Positions 6,663-14,054 of a DNA stretch of 16,668 nt are shown here, piece by piece. The position numbers and the translations under genes are program-made. The stretch comes from Bacillota bacterium. Its GTDB lineage: Bacteria; Bacillota; Clostridia; Peptostreptococcales; Anaerovoracaceae. Numbering within the stretch: the first letter of the stretch is position 1; every line of letters starts with the position of its first letter. The notes under the pieces were generated by a model. That model had not been told where the DNA came from, did not search any database, and worked only from the letters and a program-made list of their open reading frames with translations. The stretch covers positions 1 through 16,668 of the forward strand of contig JAEZLP010000044.1 of the NCBI GenBank assembly GCA_023415235.1. Direction: 5' to 3'.

Positions 6663-7112
6663 ATGAAAGTAGTCATTCTGGGAATCGGAAACAGGCTTAT
6701 GGAGGATGACGGTGTTGGAAACGATATCGTGGAGGAACTGAAAAGGAAAGAAGCTTTTCCCGGTCTTCGGATGCTTGCGGGAGAAACGGACACGGAGTAT
6801 TGCTTGAAGGAGCTGGAAGGGGCAGATACTGCAATTTTGATAGACGCAGCAAATATGGGAAATGAACCCTGCTCCGTATCGGTACTGCCCCTTGGGAACA
6901 TCTTGGAGAAACGGGCCTTGCCGCGGTTCTCCCACCATCATGATCTGCTCCATGGAATGAAGCTGCAGAATTACCAAGGAGACGGCATATTGGTTGCCGT
7001 TGAAGTCTGTTCCGTCCAGCATCGCTTTGGGTTGTCTCCCCAAATGAGAGAGCAATTTCCCCGTATCGTTGACGAGATCAAGAAGCTTATTGAAAGCTAC
7101 TTGAATTTATAG
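6663..7112 (+). CDS. Hydrogenase maturation endopeptidase (HycI/HupD/HybD family)
   Basis: This endopeptidase cleaves the C-terminal extension of the hydrogenase large subunit after nickel insertion. The 149-residue product has the family N-terminus VVILGIGNRLMEDDGVG. The nickel-sensing residues of HybD (Glu16, Asp62, His93) correspond to D16, D61 (in LIDAAN) and a histidine of the HHH run at 91-93. The start at 6663 is preferred over the in-frame ATG at 6654, because AAAGGA lies at proper spacing only for the former. It is the last gene of the hydrogenase block, 74 bases after the large subunit. A dedicated protease next to its substrate is normal; the hyp genes for cofactor assembly are not in this window. 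Confidence 0.92.
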   Translation: MKVVILGIGNRLMEDDGVGNDIVEELKRKEAFPGLRMLAGETDTEYCLKELEGADTAILIDAANMGNEPCSVSVLPLGNILEKRALPRFSHHHDLLHGMKLQNYQGDGILVAVEVCSVQHRFGLSPQMREQFPRIVDEIKKLIESYLNL

Positions 7113-7229
7113 TATTTTATAAAAATAGCTGCCTGGAATGAGCCTTGTAAAGAAGAACCGTTTATACAATTGAGGATAAAAGGATGGCTGAAAAACAGCA
7201 TGGCAGGGGTATTAGTATCGCCATGAACG

Positions 7230-7256
7230 ACCGCAACTTATCTGTTGTGGTTTTTT
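7230..7256 (+). terminator. Rho-independent terminator of the hydrogenase block
   Basis: CCGCAAC (7231-7237), loop TTATCT, GTTGTGG (7244-7250, one G-U pair) and then six T residues (7251-7256). An A-T pair extends the stem base. This is a good intrinsic terminator 118 bases after the protease stop. Confidence 0.8.
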
Positions 7257-7285
7257 CCTTGTTTTTCTCCCCGGATGATATGCTC

Positions 7286-7702
7286 TCAGAGATATAATTT
7301 TTCAAGAAGCAGGCCGGTGTCGACATCAGCCGGATCGGGGCGGGAAGCCTTTGTATATTCCGACGGCGTCATACCGGTCTGTTTTTTAAATGCCTTGGAA
7401 AAGTAATTGGCGCAGGAATAGCCGCAGGCGCCCGCAATGATTTCCAAGGGCGTGTCCTCGCCGGACTGCAGCATGATTTTCGCATGATGCATGCGGACCT
7501 GGACGAGATATTTTCCGGGCGAAATTCCGGTATCGGCGGTAAACATGCGGATGAGGTGGTGCTTGGAAACCTCCAGCCTGTCTGCAAGATCATCGATGCC
7601 GTAAAGATAGGCATATTCCTTCTCGATCAGACAGATCGCATCCCATGCCAAACGGGAATATCGGCGATCCGTTTTTTTTGATAAAAAGCTGAACTGTTCC
7701 AT
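7286..7702 (-). CDS. AraC-family regulator consisting of the DNA-binding domain
   Basis: The 138-residue product is almost only an AraC/XylS DNA-binding domain. The first helix-turn-helix lies at about residues 36-57 (IDDLADRLEVSKHHLIRMF). The second, at about 85-110, has the family signature GACGYSCANYFSKAFKKQTGM, followed by TPSEY. There is no room for the usual sugar-binding cupin, so it must sense through another protein, through its level, or through its short N-terminal 20 residues. It is divergent from the ABC ATPase gene at 7866, with direct repeats between them. The ribosome binding site AGAGGG (complement of 7709-7714) supports this start. Target and signal are unknown; control of the ATPase gene is inferred. 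Confidence 0.88.
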   Translation of the reverse strand: MEQFSFLSKKTDRRYSRLAWDAICLIEKEYAYLYGIDDLADRLEVSKHHLIRMFTADTGISPGKYLVQVRMHHAKIMLQSGEDTPLEIIAGACGYSCANYFSKAFKKQTGMTPSEYTKASRPDPADVDTGLLLEKLYL

Positions 7703-7746
7703 CCTGTACCCTCTTTTTCATTGCGTTGATTTCCTCGACAGATAGA

Positions 7747-7775
7747 ATTATATCTTTTTTTTACCGACACATCAA
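7747..7775 (-). promoter_or_regulatory. Near-consensus promoter for the araC-type gene
   Basis: On the minus strand TTGATG (complement of 7770-7775) and TATAAT (complement of 7747-7752) are separated by exactly 17 bases. The -35 box overlaps the first ATCAACA repeat, so binding there would block this promoter (autoregulation, inferred). Confidence 0.6.
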
Positions 7776-7798
7776 CATTTTACCCTTAAATATCAACA
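7771..7798 (+). promoter_or_regulatory. Two ATCAACA direct repeats 21 bp apart, likely AraC-type site
   Basis: ATCAACA occurs at 7771-7777 and 7792-7798, a start-to-start distance of 21 bp, or two helical turns. This is the arrangement used by AraC-family activators. The downstream copy ends eight bases before the -35 box of the ATPase gene promoter. Regulator assignment is by position only. Confidence 0.5.
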
Positions 7799-7806
7799 AA
7801 ACACAC

Positions 7807-7836
7807 TTGAGCGAGGGAAAGAACCCGTGATAGACT
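7807..7836 (+). promoter_or_regulatory. Candidate promoter for the ABC ATPase gene
   Basis: TTGAGC (7807-7812) and TAGACT (7831-7836) are separated by 18 bases. Both boxes depart from consensus, which suits an activator-dependent promoter. Confidence 0.4.
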
Positions 7837-7865
7837 AAAGCGACAAGAAACAGGAGGTGTCACAG

Positions 7866-8957
7866 ATGGCCAGTATTACACTGAAAAATATAAAGAAGGT
7901 CTATCCGGGCAATGTGGTTGCGGTTCAGGATTTCAACCTGGAGATACAGGACAAGGAATTTATCATTCTGGTCGGACCGTCCGGCTGCGGAAAATCCACG
8001 ACCCTGCGAATGATCGCGGGCTTGGAAGATATATCGGAGGGTGAGCTGTATATCGGGGAAAACCTGGTAAACGACGTAGCGCCCAAGGACAGGGATATTG
8101 CAATGGTTTTCCAGAACTATGCCTTATATCCCCATATGACAGTTTTTAAAAACATGGCGTTTGGACTGACGTTAAGAAAAATGCCAAAGGCGGAAATCAA
8201 GCAGAAGGTGGAAGAGGCGGCAAGGATACTGGATATCGAGCATCTTCTGGACCGGAAACCGAAGGCTCTCTCCGGCGGACAGCGACAGCGTGTTGCCCTG
8301 GGCCGCGCCATGGTGAGAAATCCTGCGGTATTCCTGCTTGACGAACCTCTCTCCAATCTGGATGCGAAGCTGCGCAACCAGATGCGGACCGAAATCTCCA
8401 AGCTACATAAGAATCTTGGAACTACCTTTGTTTATGTAACCCACGATCAGACAGAGGCGATGACCATGGGAGACAGAATCGTGGTCATGAAGGACGGATT
8501 TATCCAGCAGATCGATACGCCGCAGAATTTGTACAACAAGCCCTGTAATTTATTTGTGGCCGGTTTTATCGGTACGCCGCAGATGAACTTCATAAAAGGC
8601 TCCATCGTGAAAATGGAAAATGGGTACGGAGCGGGCTTCGGCGAAAACCTCGTCGTGCTTCCTGAGAGCAAGCATGGGAATCTTGCCCAATATGTAGACA
8701 AGGAAGTAATATTCGGAATTCGTCCTGAGGACATCTCCGTAAGCCCAGAGAGCGCAGACGGAATTGAAGTGAAAATCGAGGTGGTGGAGATGATGGGCTC
8801 CGAGATGTACCTGCACTGCGATCTCGCCGGAACAAAGCTGACCCTGCGGACCCCCGTGATCGACAGCTGCAAGGCAGACAGCATTATTTATGTGAAATTC
8901 AATGCACAGAAGCTTCATATCTTCGAAAAGGAAACAGAGAAGATCATTACAAATTAA
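7866..8957 (+). CDS. Carbohydrate ABC transporter ATPase, MalK/UgpC/MsmK type
   Basis: This is the cytoplasmic ATPase that powers CUT1 sugar importers. The 363-residue product has Walker A GPSGCGKST (37-45), the Q-loop at Q83, signature LSGGQ (135-139), Walker B VFLLDE (155-160), the H-loop at H193 in YVTHDQ, and a C-terminal OB/TOBE regulatory domain (about 240-363) with GIRPEDI. The start at 7866 is chosen because AGGAGG (7852-7857) is correctly spaced; the in-frame GTG at 7857 overlaps that site. The transport operon at 9956-13968 has two permeases and a binding protein but no ATPase, so this gene is its most likely energy source. It is under separate control, and one such ATPase often serves several transporters. 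Confidence 0.95.
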   Translation: MASITLKNIKKVYPGNVVAVQDFNLEIQDKEFIILVGPSGCGKSTTLRMIAGLEDISEGELYIGENLVNDVAPKDRDIAMVFQNYALYPHMTVFKNMAFGLTLRKMPKAEIKQKVEEAARILDIEHLLDRKPKALSGGQRQRVALGRAMVRNPAVFLLDEPLSNLDAKLRNQMRTEISKLHKNLGTTFVYVTHDQTEAMTMGDRIVVMKDGFIQQIDTPQNLYNKPCNLFVAGFIGTPQMNFIKGSIVKMENGYGAGFGENLVVLPESKHGNLAQYVDKEVIFGIRPEDISVSPESADGIEVKIEVVEMMGSEMYLHCDLAGTKLTLRTPVIDSCKADSIIYVKFNAQKLHIFEKETEKIITN

Positions 8958-8982
8958 ATTCAAGTGTCTTATTTCATACATG

Positions 8983-9022
8983 GCGGCAGGCCGGAAGCAT
9001 TACGCTTCCGGCCTGCCGCTTT
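8983..9022 (+). terminator. 16-bp perfect hairpin between convergent genes
   Basis: GCGGCAGGCCGGAAGC (8983-8998), loop ATTAC and GCTTCCGGCCTGCCGC (9004-9019) form a very stable stem between the ATPase gene and the convergent gntR gene. Only three T residues follow on the plus strand and none on the minus. It probably acts as a terminator or a 3'-end stabiliser in both directions. Confidence 0.6.
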
Positions 9023-9062
9023 CATCATGGATTCATAATATATATAGTCCGTATAGCCCGAA

Positions 9063-9785
9063 TCAGCGCTGGCGGGTCCTGGTAACGGAAAAGTCGAAGA
9101 GATCGCAGCGCAGGTAGTCGATGGAATACATGGCGGGATTGCCTCTGGAATCGAAGTGGAGCTGTTTCAGGCCCAATATGGAGACATCCCTGATTTTCAG
9201 AAGCTCGGAGACAATCGGATCATCCTTGCCTGGAATTACGATTCTGGTAGAGGAGCGGGTTATCATGATTCCCTTCTTTTCCTCAAAATAGTGAAAGATG
9301 GAACGGGGGAGATTGTTGTAATCCAATTCGTCGGCCAGACTGGCCGGGATGTAGTTGACGCTGGAACAGATTACCCCGGATTCAGAGTATCTCGTCCTCT
9401 TGATGACGCAGACCGGCTCGTCAGGACCGAGCAGGAGCAGTTGGGCGATTTCTTCGGTGGGAATTTCCTCAGTGATGGTGATTTCCGGTTCGTATTCCAC
9501 AATACCGGCATTACGGATCATATCGGACAGGCTTCTCAGCTCAGACAGGTCATTTTCGATTTTATGGGTAGAGTCCAGTAAATAGGTTCCGGCGCCGTGC
9601 TTGGAATACAGGATCCCTTCTCTGCGGAGCTGCTCCAGAGAGGAACGCCAGGTTTCCCTGCTGATCCCGAACAGCTTGGACATCTCCGCCTCGGATGGAA
9701 TCCGCTGTCCCGGAGTGAAAGTGCCGTTTTCGCAGAGCTTTAAAAATTCTTTTTTTGCCTGTGCTGATAATGACTGTTTCTTCAT
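9063..9785 (-). CDS. GntR-family (HutC/UTRA) transcriptional regulator
   Basis: This is probably a repressor of the divergent kinase-transport operon. The 240-residue protein has an N-terminal winged helix (about residues 8-71) with IPSEAEMSKLFGISRETWR and the wing HGAGTYLL. A C-terminal UTRA ligand-binding domain (about 90-235) follows; in this family it usually binds the phosphorylated or free sugar. The start at 9785 is chosen over the upstream in-frame ATG at 9872 because GGGAGGG lies at correct spacing. The longer version would add 29 residues not seen in the family and would overlap the operator. Two inverted-repeat operators lie in the divergent promoter region. The effector is unknown; a product of the PfkB kinase is plausible. 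Confidence 0.92.
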   Translation of the reverse strand: MKKQSLSAQAKKEFLKLCENGTFTPGQRIPSEAEMSKLFGISRETWRSSLEQLRREGILYSKHGAGTYLLDSTHKIENDLSELRSLSDMIRNAGIVEYEPEITITEEIPTEEIAQLLLLGPDEPVCVIKRTRYSESGVICSSVNYIPASLADELDYNNLPRSIFHYFEEKKGIMITRSSTRIVIPGKDDPIVSELLKIRDVSILGLKQLHFDSRGNPAMYSIDYLRCDLFDFSVTRTRQR

Positions 9786-9856
9786 GAATAATCCCTCCCG
9801 CACTTTGCTAAAGCTATGATACAACAAATATTTTACGAATGGTAGTCTTTCTTGAA

Positions 9857-9876
9857 AAATTTGTCTATACAAATTT
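9857..9876. promoter_or_regulatory. GntR-type operator 1
   Basis: This 20-bp site has perfect 8-bp arms, AAATTTGT and ACAAATTT, around CTAT. The core TTGTCTATACAA is shared with operator 2, whose centre is 59 bp away. It lies upstream of the kinase promoter, on the gntR side. Confidence 0.65.
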
Positions 9877-9886
9877 TAAAAAGTTA

Positions 9887-9915
9887 TTTACACAGAAGAT
9901 AGGATATACTATAAT
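9887..9915 (+). promoter_or_regulatory. Near-consensus sigma-A promoter of the kinase-transport operon
   Basis: TTTACA (9887-9892) and TATAAT (9910-9915) are separated by exactly 17 bases. A transcription start near 9921-9923 would fall inside operator 2, so repressor binding would block initiation. Confidence 0.75.
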
Positions 9916-9919
9916 CTAG

Positions 9920-9931
9920 TTGTCTATACAA
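9920..9931. promoter_or_regulatory. GntR-type operator 2 at the expected transcription start
   Basis: TTGTCTATACAA is repeated here identically to operator 1. The outer arms are less symmetric (CTAG versus GTTT). It lies 4 bases after the -10 box, the standard place for a repressor site. Confidence 0.65.
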
Positions 9932-9955
9932 GTTTGATAAAAAAGGAGCAGGGTT

Positions 9956-10891
9956 ATGACCAACAAGCGTTATGATACACTTATTATAGGACCGGTTTCT
10001 TTGGACCATAATATTGATTATGAGGGCAAGGAATATCGCGAAGTGGGCGGAGCCATCGTACAATCCGGCTTTGCGGCGTCGAAGACCGGCCATGCTACTG
10101 CTCTGTTTACCAAGTTGAATCCCGGTGATGCGGATATCGATCAGGTTTTTAATTCATCAGGTGCCGATCTGTATTGGAAAGCGTCACGCAAAACCACATC
10201 GATCCGAAACCGTTATTTTACCGCCGACAAGGAAACCCGGGAATGCAAGGCGATCAGCGTTTGTGATCCCTTCCTGACAGAAGAGCTTCCCGATCTGGAT
10301 CCCCGTATTTATCATCTCGCGGGCTTGATTTACGGAGATTTCTCAAGCGATCTGATACGGGATATCAGTGAACTGGCGCATAGCAAGGGGGGCAAGCTGG
10401 CTGTTGATGTCCAATGCCTGCTGCGTCATGCAGAGCCGGATGGAAGCATGCTCTTTTACGATTGGGCGGATAAGAAAACCCATATGAAATATATCGATTT
10501 TTTGAAAACCGACGCCGCGGAGGCGGAAATTCTAAGCGGTACGTCGGATCGCATAGAAGCCGCAAAGATTCTGTATCAGTGGGGGGCGAAGGAAATCATG
10601 ATCACCCACAATACGGAAGTGCTGATTTATGACGGATCTAAAATATACACCTGCCCCATCAAGGCAAGAAATCTATCGGGAAGGACCGGCCGCGGCGATA
10701 CCTGCTTCAGCGGGTACATCACGGAGCGGCTGACGAAAAGCGTTCCCGAAGCGTTGCTTTTTGCGGCGGCGCTGGTATCTCTGAAGATGGAAACCGTGGG
10801 ACCGTTCAAGGGAACCCGCGGGGATGTGGAAGAGTATATCAAATCCTTTTATTCTGAAGAAATGGTTCAAAACCTAGGAGGCCAGTTATGA
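9956..10891 (+). CDS. PfkB/ribokinase-family carbohydrate kinase
   Basis: This is a cytoplasmic kinase that should phosphorylate the imported sugar, polyol or nucleoside with ATP. The 311-residue product has the family substrate-side GGAIVQSGFAASKTG (about 31-45) and the KTDAAEAEIL segment (about 184-193) matching the KxNxxE motif. The C-terminal PfkB signature, GRTGRGDTCFSGY, has D248 of GRGD as the catalytic base. The usual GAGD reads GRGD. It is the first gene after the regulated promoter, with AAAGGAGC before the ATG, and overlaps the next permease gene by four bases (ATGA). The substrate cannot be read from sequence; the protein is divergent from textbook ribokinase or fructokinase. Confidence 0.88.
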   Translation: MTNKRYDTLIIGPVSLDHNIDYEGKEYREVGGAIVQSGFAASKTGHATALFTKLNPGDADIDQVFNSSGADLYWKASRKTTSIRNRYFTADKETRECKAISVCDPFLTEELPDLDPRIYHLAGLIYGDFSSDLIRDISELAHSKGGKLAVDVQCLLRHAEPDGSMLFYDWADKKTHMKYIDFLKTDAAEAEILSGTSDRIEAAKILYQWGAKEIMITHNTEVLIYDGSKIYTCPIKARNLSGRTGRGDTCFSGYITERLTKSVPEALLFAAALVSLKMETVGPFKGTRGDVEEYIKSFYSEEMVQNLGGQL

Positions 10892-11724
10892 AGCAGAGTA
10901 GGAATAGTATCATTTTCAAATCGGTTTGTGTGATTGTTCTGCTTGCATGGACGCTGTTTCCGGTGTACTGGATGCTGTCACTTGCCGTCAGAGAGGATCA
11001 GGAATTGATCTCCTCTCTTTCCCTGCTGCCAAAATCCTTTACCGTCGAACATTTCATCAGTCTGTTTGAAAGAAACAACTTCTCGGTGGCTGTGGTGAAC
11101 AGCCTTCAGGTTACACTGATTTCATTAATTTTCTCTTTGTTTTTCGGTCTTGCATGCGCCTATATTCTGGCTCGGGCCAGATTCCGGTATAAATTGAAGG
11201 GCTCCATGCTTTTCTGGGTCCTGCTGGTCAGGATCATACCGCCTATCGCCTTTGCGCTTCCCTTATACATCATGATGAACAACCTGGGTATTTTAGGCAC
11301 CAAGGTTCCGTTGATTCTTTCCCATATTCTGATTAACATTCCGTTTATCATCTGGTTTATGATCAGCTTCTTCGCAAGTCTGCCGGAGGAGATCGAGGAA
11401 AGTGCGGAGATCGACGGAGCAACGGAATTTCAGCTTTTCCTCCGCATTGTGCTGCCACTGGTGCTGCCCGGCATCACAGCTGTGGCCATCCTGTCCTTTA
11501 TGACCTCATGGAATGAGTATTTATACGGCGTCATTTTTGTGCAGAGTCCATCCAACTTCACCATTCCGCTCAGCCTGTCAACGCTGAACAGCGAGCAGGA
11601 GCTGGCTCAATGGGGAAGCATTGCAGCAGGAGGAATCGTATCTCTGATTCCGATTGCAATCTTTGTAATCTTTGCGCAGAACTTCTTGATTCAAGGCTTG
11701 TCAAGCGGCGCCGTTAAAGAATAA
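10888..11724 (+). CDS. Sugar ABC transporter permease, MalG type (CUT1)
   Basis: This is an inner-membrane subunit of a binding-protein-dependent importer. The 278-residue protein has about six membrane segments (first at about residues 9-31). The cytoplasmic EAA loop, EEIEESAEIDGATEFQLF (about 167-184), followed by LRIVLPLVLPG, contacts the ATPase. The short length and C-terminal ending fit MalG-type permeases rather than MalF-type. The ATGA overlap with the kinase shows coupling, and the ribosome binding site CTAGGAGG lies in the end of the kinase gene. The operon places this permease before the binding protein and the MalF-type partner after it, a less common order. Confidence 0.94.
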   Translation: MKQSRNSIIFKSVCVIVLLAWTLFPVYWMLSLAVREDQELISSLSLLPKSFTVEHFISLFERNNFSVAVVNSLQVTLISLIFSLFFGLACAYILARARFRYKLKGSMLFWVLLVRIIPPIAFALPLYIMMNNLGILGTKVPLILSHILINIPFIIWFMISFFASLPEEIEESAEIDGATEFQLFLRIVLPLVLPGITAVAILSFMTSWNEYLYGVIFVQSPSNFTIPLSLSTLNSEQELAQWGSIAAGGIVSLIPIAIFVIFAQNFLIQGLSSGAVKE

Positions 11725-11765
11725 ATTCATAAAACAAAAAGCTGACATTAAAGGAGGAGTAAAAA

Positions 11766-13004
11766 ATGAAACGCAAATTATCAATCCTGTTGATCCTCTG
11801 CCTGGTTATGACCATGTTCGCAGCCTGCGGCGGCGGAGGCGAAGAGGAAAGCGAAAGCACAGAACCTGCGAAACTGGTTGTTGCAGCCCGCGGCGGATCC
11901 CATGTGGACGTAATCAACGCGGTTAAGGCTGATTTCGAAGCGGAAAACAACTGCACCATCGAAGTTCTTGGCCTGGAAGCAGCCGACCTGAAGCAGAAGG
12001 TGTCCCTGGACTCTCAAAACCAAGTTGGAGCATATGACCTGGCAATGGCCGACGATCCCTGGATGCCCGAATGGTGCGAAGCAGGACTCTTTGCAAACCT
12101 GACTGAGCTGGGCTACGAACCAGACCCAGACTTTGTCAAGGCATCTCTTGATATCGGCAAATATCCTTATGCTGAAGGCGACCTCTTTGCGCTGCCTTTT
12201 GCCGGAAATGTCCAGCTGCTGTTCTATAACAAGGAAGTTCTGGATGCAGCGGGTATGGCCGTTCCCGAAAGCTGGGATGACGTCCTGAAGATTGCCAAGG
12301 CTGTCAACGGCAAGGACGGCAAGGTTGGCTACGTAATCAGAGGCCAGCAGGGCAACCCCATCGTTTCTGACTATCTGCCGATTCTTTGGGCTTATGGCGG
12401 AGACGTATTTGACAAGGATTGGAACCTGACCATTGATTCCAAAGAAGCGAAGGATGCGTTGAAGCTTTACATGGAACTGCTGAAGAACGGCGCAAACTAT
12501 GAAAAGAATGATATCGTAGCCGCCGTTTCCGACGGAAAAGCTGCTATGAGCTTAGGCTGGCCATCCTGGTACATCTCCGGTGAGACTGCCAGCGCGGAAT
12601 ACGCTGCAATTCCTTCCAAGGCAACTGCAACAAGCACCGCTTATCCGACCGGTATGATCGGTAACTGGATGATGGGTGTAACCGCCAACTCCGGCAACAG
12701 TGAGCTGGCTCTTGAATTCCTGAAATACCTGACCAGCGCTGACGTTCAGAAGAAAGCAGCCGAATTCGGCGGAGTACCGACCAGAACCAGCGTGTTTACA
12801 GACAGCGAGCTGCTGGCTAAGTATCCCTATTTTGAAACGATCCTGACCTGCACGGAAAATTCCGTAGTTCGTCCGAGACTGACTCTCTGGACCGATATCG
12901 AAACCGCATATGGAACTGAATTATCCAGCGCTATATCCGGAACCAAGTCCATCGACCAGGCTTTGGCAGACGCAAGAACTGCAATTGAAGCAATCATGAA
13001 ATAA
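11766..13004 (+). CDS. Sugar ABC transporter substrate-binding lipoprotein
   Basis: This is a cell-surface lipoprotein that captures the solute and delivers it to the two permeases. The 412-residue product has a lipoprotein signal with lipobox FAAC (Cys21), a glycine/glutamate-rich linker, then a family 1 extracellular solute-binding fold. That fold is recognisable from KLVVAARGG, the LPFAGNVQLLFYNKEVLDAAG segment, PESWDDVLKIAKAV and GNWMMGVTANS. A very strong ribosome binding site, AAAGGAGGAG, and regular codon use suggest high expression, as expected for a binding protein. A 12-bp hairpin follows. The ligand is unknown. Confidence 0.94.
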   Translation: MKRKLSILLILCLVMTMFAACGGGGEEESESTEPAKLVVAARGGSHVDVINAVKADFEAENNCTIEVLGLEAADLKQKVSLDSQNQVGAYDLAMADDPWMPEWCEAGLFANLTELGYEPDPDFVKASLDIGKYPYAEGDLFALPFAGNVQLLFYNKEVLDAAGMAVPESWDDVLKIAKAVNGKDGKVGYVIRGQQGNPIVSDYLPILWAYGGDVFDKDWNLTIDSKEAKDALKLYMELLKNGANYEKNDIVAAVSDGKAAMSLGWPSWYISGETASAEYAAIPSKATATSTAYPTGMIGNWMMGVTANSGNSELALEFLKYLTSADVQKKAAEFGGVPTRTSVFTDSELLAKYPYFETILTCTENSVVRPRLTLWTDIETAYGTELSSAISGTKSIDQALADARTAIEAIMK

Positions 13005-13023
13005 TAGGTCAAAACATTAATCA

Positions 13024-13065
13024 GGCAGAGTCCGGCATATGGAATCCTCCTCACCGGACTCTGCC
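13024..13065 (+). promoter_or_regulatory. 12-bp perfect stem between binding-protein and permease genes
   Basis: GGCAGAGTCCGG (13024-13035) and CCGGACTCTGCC (13054-13065) form a perfect stem with an 18-base loop. No T-run follows, so it is unlikely to be a full terminator. Such stems after binding-protein genes protect the upstream mRNA and reduce downstream expression, which fits this position. Confidence 0.6.
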
Positions 13066-13095
13066 GAAAAATAACTACGACAACAGGTGGAAGAT

Positions 13096-13968
13096 ATGAA
13101 AAAACGGAAAAGCGGCTTTGCCTACATCATGACCTCGCCGACTATGCTAATTCTTATTGCGCTTAGCATTTTCCCGCTGATTTTTAATATATATTACAGT
13201 TTCACGGATTACTATTATTTGTCCAGAAACGACATAGCTATCATCGGGACGGAAAATTATAAAAACATTTTCAAGGATGTTTATTTCCAGCAGGCCGTAT
13301 TTAACACGGTGAAATTTACCGTGCTCGCAGTGTTCTTTGAAACACTCCTGGGCTTGGCGATTGCGCTTCTGGTAAACAGCATACAAAAAGGCCGCAAAAC
13401 CTTGAGAACGGTATCTCTGCTTCCGACGCTCCTGCCCCCTGTTACCGTTGCTTTGATCTGGCAGATCATGTTTTCCAACAACTATGGAATCATCAACAAA
13501 CTTCTCGGTGAAATCGGAATCGATCCGGTTAACTGGCTTATGGATGTGAATACAGCATTTTATGCAATTCTGGTTATTGATATATGGCAATACGCCCCAT
13601 TTGCCTTCCTTCTGATTTACGCTTCTCTTCAGTCTGTACCCCAGGGACAGTACGAAGCGGCCAGAATCGACGGCGCCGGCATCTGGCAGCAGTTCATCTA
13701 TGTCACGCTGCCCAATATTGCCAACGGAATTATCATGGTGGTGCTGCTGCGCACCATCGACACCTTCCGGCTCTTTGACAAGGTTAATATTCTTACAAAA
13801 GGCGGCCCTGCCAACTCGACGGCAACCATCACCCAGTATATTTACCAATACGGGGTAAAGGGACTGAAGGTAGGCTACGGATCGGCTGCCGCACTGATAA
13901 TGACAGTAATCGTCCTGATACTTGCAGGCGCTTATATAAAACGTTCATTTCAGAAACAAAACGCATAA
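13096..13968 (+). CDS. Sugar ABC transporter permease, MalF/UgpA type (CUT1)
   Basis: This is the second membrane subunit of the importer. The 290-residue protein has about six membrane segments, the first at about residues 9-32. Its EAA loop, VPQGQYEAARIDGAGIWQQF (about 181-200), is followed by IYVTLPN. KGGPANSTATITQYIY near the end is typical of UgpA/MalF-type permeases. ATG 13096 is preferred to the in-frame GTG at 13087 because AGGTGG precedes it; spacing is short (five bases), hinting at lower translation than the binding protein. It is the last gene before a terminator. Confidence 0.93.
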   Translation: MKKRKSGFAYIMTSPTMLILIALSIFPLIFNIYYSFTDYYYLSRNDIAIIGTENYKNIFKDVYFQQAVFNTVKFTVLAVFFETLLGLAIALLVNSIQKGRKTLRTVSLLPTLLPPVTVALIWQIMFSNNYGIINKLLGEIGIDPVNWLMDVNTAFYAILVIDIWQYAPFAFLLIYASLQSVPQGQYEAARIDGAGIWQQFIYVTLPNIANGIIMVVLLRTIDTFRLFDKVNILTKGGPANSTATITQYIYQYGVKGLKVGYGSAAALIMTVIVLILAGAYIKRSFQKQNA

Positions 13969-13980
13969 CGGGTTGTAACG

Positions 13981-14025
13981 AATTGCTTTTTTAACGGAAG
14001 AAATAGAGTTGAAAAAGCAATTTTT
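13981..14025 (+). terminator. Rho-independent terminator of the transport operon
   Basis: AATTGCTTTTTTAAC (13981-13995) pairs with GTTGAAAAAGCAATT (14008-14022, one G-U), with a 12-base loop, followed by a T-run to 14025. The stem is AT-rich, so readthrough into the next gene is possible. Confidence 0.7.
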
Positions 14026-14054
14026 ATAAGGTCGTCCGACTATGCCGGAAAAGG

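Noticed and set aside
7184..7297. A 37-codon ORF with a GAGGA site, between the hydrogenase protease and the AraC gene
   Set aside because: It runs through the strong terminator hairpin and T-run and its composition shows no recognisable protein; most likely chance.
9786..9872. 29-residue N-terminal extension of the GntR regulator
   Set aside because: It lacks a ribosome binding site, would run into operator 1 and adds no family-conserved sequence.
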